DNA of 64,000 bases from Cellulophaga sp. HaHaR_3_176 (GTDB taxonomy: Bacteria > Bacteroidota > Bacteroidia > Flavobacteriales > Flavobacteriaceae). The stretch lies in contig NZ_CP058990.1 of the NCBI RefSeq assembly GCF_019021925.1, positions 1,294,001-1,358,000 of the forward strand, read 5' to 3'. The notes below the pieces were generated by a model. It did no database searches, had not been told where the DNA came from, and was given only the letters and a program-made list of their open reading frames with translations. The translations under genes and the position numbers were made by a program. Below are positions 60,821 to 64,000 of the stretch, one piece after another (position 1 is the first letter of the stretch; each line of letters starts with the position of its first letter).

Positions 60821-62797
60821 ATGCAGTATACAACCTTCTCTGTTTCTGATTATAAAAAAATAGAACTTTATAAAAAGCTTATAAAACCACGTATGATTGA
60901 AGAGAAAATGTTGATTCTCTTACGTCAAGGTAAAATATCAAAATGGTTTAGTGGTATAGGTCAAGAAGCTATCTCTGTGGGTGTTACCATGGCTATGCAT
61001 GCAACAGAATATATATTACCGATGCATAGAAATTTGGGTGTTTTTACATCTAGAGAAATTCCTTTACATAGGTTATTTGCACAATGGCAAGGTAAATCAA
61101 GTGGGTTTACAAAAGGTAGAGATCGTAGTTTTCATTTCGGAACTCAAGAGTATAAAATTATAGGAATGATTTCTCATCTAGGGCCACAATTAGGCGTTGC
61201 TGATGGTATTGCCCTTGCTGATAAACTAAAGGGAGTTAAACATGTTACGGCAGTTTTTACTGGAGAAGGAGCAACCAGTGAAGGTGATTTTCATGAAGCA
61301 TTAAATGTAGCTTCGGTATGGAATTTACCTGTTTTATTTTGCGTTGAAAATAATGGTTACGGCTTATCAACACCAACTAAAGAACAATTTAACTGTGAGC
61401 ATATTGCCGATAAGGGTATTGGGTATGGTATGGAATCGCATATTATTGATGGTAATAATATTTTAGAAGTTTATACAAAAGTAAATTCTCTTTGTTGTGA
61501 TTTAAGAGAGAATCCTCGACCTATTTTATTGGAATTTAAAACCTTTAGAATGCGTGGCCATGAAGAGGCTAGTGGCACTAAATATGTGCCTAAAGAGTTG
61601 TTAGATGAATGGGAAGTTAAAGACCCAATTTCTAATTACGAAAAGTTTTTGCTTGAAGAAGGTTTATTAACTAATGCGAGCATTCAAGAAATTAAAGAAA
61701 CAATACAAGTAGAGATTGATGAAAATTTACAATTAGCTTTTAATGAAGATGCTATTACGTCAACAATAGAAGAGGAATATAATGATGTTTATAAGAAATT
61801 TGAATATGAAAGCCATAATCCTGGCGTTCAGAAAGAGAATATAAGGTTAATTGACGCAGTTTCTCAAAGTTTAAAACAATCGATGCAAAAGCATGATAAC
61901 CTTGTTATAATGGGGCAAGATATTGCTGATTATGGCGGTGTTTTTAAAATTACAGAAGGGTTTACTGATCTTTTTGGTAAAGAAAGAGTTCGTAATACAC
62001 CTATTTGTGAATCTGCTATAGTTTCTGCAGGTATGGGACTGTCTATAAACGGAATGAAAGCTGTTGTTGAAATGCAATTTGCCGATTTTGTAAGTAGTGG
62101 TTTTAATCCTATTGTTAATTATTTAGCTAAATCTCATTACAGATGGGGAGAAAAAGCAGATGTAGTAGTGCGCATGCCATGCGGAGCAGGTGTTGGTGCA
62201 GGTCCGTTTCACTCACAAACAAACGAAGCTTGGTTTACTAAAACTCCCGGTTTAAAAGTCGTATATCCTGCTTTTCCGTATGATGCTAAAGGTCTTTTAG
62301 CAACTGCTATTAATGATTCGAATCCTGTTTTATTTTTTGAACACAAGGCTTTGTACCGTAGTTTATATCAAGATGTACCTACAGATTATTATACACTTCC
62401 CTTTGGAGAGGCCGCTATTTTAGAAACAGGTAATGATGTTACTATCGTTACCTATGGCGCAGGTGTACATTGGGCCTTAGAAGCTTTAGATGTTAATAAA
62501 GATATCAGTGCCGATTTAATAGATTTAAGAACTTTACAACCTTTAGATACAACTTCAATTTTTTCATCGGTTAAAAAAACAGGCCGATTATTAATTTTAC
62601 AAGAAGACAGTTTGTTTGGCAGTATGGCAAGTGATATTTCAGCCTTGGTAATGGAAAATTGCTTCGAATACTTAGATGCACCTGTTAAAAGAGTTGGGAG
62701 TTTAGATACACCAATCCCATTTTCTAAAAACCTTGAAAACAACTATTTACCAAAAGAGAGGTTTAAAATAGCCTTGCTCGAATTACTGGCATACTAG
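60821..62797 (+). CDS. fused 2-oxoacid dehydrogenase E1 alpha/beta, branched-chain type
   Basis: A 658-residue fusion of E1 alpha (about 1-320) and beta (about 335-658) from a thiamine-dependent 2-oxoacid dehydrogenase. The thiamine motif is intact: Gly148-Glu149-Gly150 (the GEG form found in branched-chain E1) and Asn177-Asn178 in VENNGYG. The beta half has MGQDIADYGGVFKITEG and the CESAIVSAGMGLSINGMK strand. It decarboxylates branched-chain 2-oxoacids and transfers the acyl group to a lipoyl E2, probably for branched-chain catabolism or fatty-acid starters. No E2 or E3 is nearby. It differs from the 803-residue E1 at 11652-14063, whose motif is altered. Confidence 0.92.
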   Translation: MQYTTFSVSDYKKIELYKKLIKPRMIEEKMLILLRQGKISKWFSGIGQEAISVGVTMAMHATEYILPMHRNLGVFTSREIPLHRLFAQWQGKSSGFTKGRDRSFHFGTQEYKIIGMISHLGPQLGVADGIALADKLKGVKHVTAVFTGEGATSEGDFHEALNVASVWNLPVLFCVENNGYGLSTPTKEQFNCEHIADKGIGYGMESHIIDGNNILEVYTKVNSLCCDLRENPRPILLEFKTFRMRGHEEASGTKYVPKELLDEWEVKDPISNYEKFLLEEGLLTNASIQEIKETIQVEIDENLQLAFNEDAITSTIEEEYNDVYKKFEYESHNPGVQKENIRLIDAVSQSLKQSMQKHDNLVIMGQDIADYGGVFKITEGFTDLFGKERVRNTPICESAIVSAGMGLSINGMKAVVEMQFADFVSSGFNPIVNYLAKSHYRWGEKADVVVRMPCGAGVGAGPFHSQTNEAWFTKTPGLKVVYPAFPYDAKGLLATAINDSNPVLFFEHKALYRSLYQDVPTDYYTLPFGEAAILETGNDVTIVTYGAGVHWALEALDVNKDISADLIDLRTLQPLDTTSIFSSVKKTGRLLILQEDSLFGSMASDISALVMENCFEYLDAPVKRVGSLDTPIPFSKNLENNYLPKERFKIALLELLAY

Positions 62798-62942
62798 TTT
62801 TAGCGATACTAATTAATTGTTTTGAAGCAAGTAAGCTTATCTATAATAAGCAACTTGCACTTGTTTAACAGCAAATTAACTATGTAAATATAATTTGCCT
62901 TACGTTTTCAACGTATATATAAACTATAAACAAATAATTATT

Positions 62943-63425
62943 ATGAGAAAAATTATGGTATTGAGCCTAGTATTCACAATGCTTTTAGCATCGTGCTCGG
63001 CTACAAAAGCAGTACGTGAAAAGAGAGATGTAATTAATGGTACATGGACTTTAAATGATGTTAATTATACAGACCAAGACGGAACTTTCAAATCTATATT
63101 ATTTAACGATGCACAAGATATCTGTTTCGAAGGCAGTACTTGGTTTTTTAGAGATAATAATAGTACTGGATCTTATACAATAGCTCCTTCTAGTTTATGT
63201 AGTGATGGCGATCGTTTTATAAGGTGGTCAGTTATTGAAAGTGAAATGGGTTTAAACCAACTTCAGTTTAAAATGATTGATGAAAAGAAAAACGATGTTT
63301 CTGGTGGATTAGGATACCGTTTAGATATCGAAAATTTAACGGAAACTACAATGACGCTTAAGTCTAGAGTTACGGCAAACGGATCTCCTGTTTCTGTTGT
63401 TTACAAATTCTCAAAACAACAATAA
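62943..63425 (+). CDS. lipocalin-like lipoprotein
   Basis: I take the ATG at 62943 (160 residues) because the signal peptide starts there, with the lipobox LLASC; the longer frame opens with a TTG at 62895 and adds unlike residues. The mature protein has a lipocalin-like pattern: GTWTLNDVNY near the N terminus, a paired Cys (ICFEGSTWFF and SLCSDG), and a closing strand VVYKFSKQQ. It should bind a small lipophilic ligand at the outer membrane; the ligand is unknown. It is followed by the OmpA gene after 23 nt. Confidence 0.85.
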   Translation: MRKIMVLSLVFTMLLASCSATKAVREKRDVINGTWTLNDVNYTDQDGTFKSILFNDAQDICFEGSTWFFRDNNSTGSYTIAPSSLCSDGDRFIRWSVIESEMGLNQLQFKMIDEKKNDVSGGLGYRLDIENLTETTMTLKSRVTANGSPVSVVYKFSKQQ

Positions 63426-63448
63426 AAAATAATTTTAAAAGAAAAAAT

Positions 63449-64000
63449 ATGAAAAATATAGCAATAAAAGTATCATCAATTGTAATGGTATTAGCACTTA
63501 CAGTGAGCTGTAGTGCCGTTAAAAATGCAAATAATAAACAAAAAGGTGCTGTAATTGGTGCAGGTAGTGGTGCCGCCATTGGTGGCATTATTGGTAACAA
63601 TGTAGGTAAAGGAAACAATACTGCTTTAGGGGCTATTTTAGGTGCCGTAGTTGGTGGTGCTGCAGGTGGTTATATTGGTAACCGAATGGATAAGCAAGCG
63701 GAACGTATTGAAGAAGAAATACCTGGTGCCGAAGTAACAAGAGTTGGTGAAGGCATCAACGTTGTTTTTAATGAAGATGCAGGTGTTTATTTTGATACAA
63801 ATAAATCAGTAGTTAAAGGTACATCAGCAACTACATTAGATAAATTAACTGGTATTTTAAATGAATACCCTGATACAAATATTTTAATAGAAGGTCATAC
63901 CGATAGTGCTGGTGCAGATGAATATAACATGACGTTATCAAAACAAAGAGCTCAATCTGTATCTCAATATCTTTCAGATAATGGTATCATGCCTTATCGT
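63449..64000 (+). CDS. OmpA family lipoprotein with glycine zipper (partial, runs past window end)
   Basis: An open frame from ATG at 63449 with no stop by 64000 (184 residues seen). It has a lipoprotein signal (VSCSAVK, Cys near residue 21), a glycine-zipper segment (GAVIGAGSGAAIGGIIG, then GAILGAVVGGAAGG, about 34-80) that may insert in a membrane, and an OmpA domain (about 100 on) with YFDTNKS, EGHTDS and LSKQRAQSV. The NRR-type motif should lie beyond the edge. It follows the lipocalin-like gene by 23 nt, so the two are probably one operon of envelope lipoproteins. Confidence 0.9.
   Translation, partial: MKNIAIKVSSIVMVLALTVSCSAVKNANNKQKGAVIGAGSGAAIGGIIGNNVGKGNNTALGAILGAVVGGAAGGYIGNRMDKQAERIEEEIPGAEVTRVGEGINVVFNEDAGVYFDTNKSVVKGTSATTLDKLTGILNEYPDTNILIEGHTDSAGADEYNMTLSKQRAQSVSQYLSDNGIMPYR

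Noticed and set aside
62895..62942. TTG start of the lipocalin-like gene
   Set aside because: The signal peptide begins at 62943 with ATG.

Overview
The window is a 64 kb piece of an AT-rich (roughly one-third GC by eye) Bacteroidetes chromosome, most likely from the family Flavobacteriaceae. The signs are Bacteroidetes promoter boxes of the form TAnnTTTG, almost no Shine-Dalgarno sites, many small lipoproteins, a SusC-type plug domain, a DUF6340 protein, alpha/beta-fused dehydrogenase E1 proteins and a MutS2 without its Smr domain. No rRNA, tRNA, CRISPR array, transposase, phage gene or integrase was seen. Most of the window is core housekeeping DNA with a few unusual clusters. The species cannot be named from the sequence alone.

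Layout. 1-4.4 kb: a minus-strand four-gene operon (DsrE-like lipoprotein, M20 amidohydrolase, FMN glutamate-synthase-like oxidoreductase, degenerate OmpA-like protein). 4.5-11.5 kb: UvrD/PcrA helicase (TTG start), YciO/Sua5-type protein, OmpA lipoprotein, glycosyltransferase, an orphan HsdR-N domain protein divergent from holA, and DoxX. 11.6-20.7 kb: a fused 2-oxoacid dehydrogenase E1 with an altered thiamine site, an inactive M1-peptidase-like/outer-membrane-barrel protein, a LOG-family protein and UvrA. 20.8-24.3 kb: a radical SAM/DUF4130 DNA-repair pair divergent from a self-cleaving S24 (LexA/CI-like) repressor, with three palindromic sites between them. 24.3-41 kb: PpnP, a 48-residue lysine-rich protein, gamma-glutamyltransferase, AcpH, GlmM, an LpxL-type acyltransferase, a rhomboid protease, an LVIVD lipoprotein, a TlpA-like lipoprotein, a FAD/Fe-S oxidase, an LpxH-like phosphoesterase, AroC and a dicarboxylate symporter.

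41.1-47.4 kb: a compact six-gene minus-strand operon for an unassigned phospholipid (CDP-alcohol phosphatidyltransferase, CdsA, patatin-like protein, SDR, PAP2-dual-specificity phosphatase fusion, alpha/beta-hydrolase-methyltransferase fusion). The transferase has Asn at two of the four catalytic Asp positions, and the patatin-like protein lacks the usual Ser-Asp dyad. This is the best candidate for an undescribed system.

47.6-64 kb: a QEGLA-motif (DUF1704) metallopeptidase, a MuiA-like protein with an inserted SusC-type carboxypeptidase-regulatory and plug module, a DCC protein, MutS2, a DUF6340 lipoprotein, uracil-DNA glycosylase, a stand-alone receiver, and a six-gene minus-strand run (2OG-Fe oxygenase, DinB-like, SUI1, DUF1835, nucleoside phosphorylase, cytoplasmic substrate-binding protein). 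It ends with a second fused E1, a lipocalin-like lipoprotein and an OmpA protein cut by the window edge.

Themes: DNA repair (UvrD, UvrA, UNG, MutS2, the radical SAM pair and its repressor) and envelope or lipid metabolism (GlmM, the acyltransferase, the LpxH-like protein, AcpH, OmpA proteins, the lipid operon) dominate.
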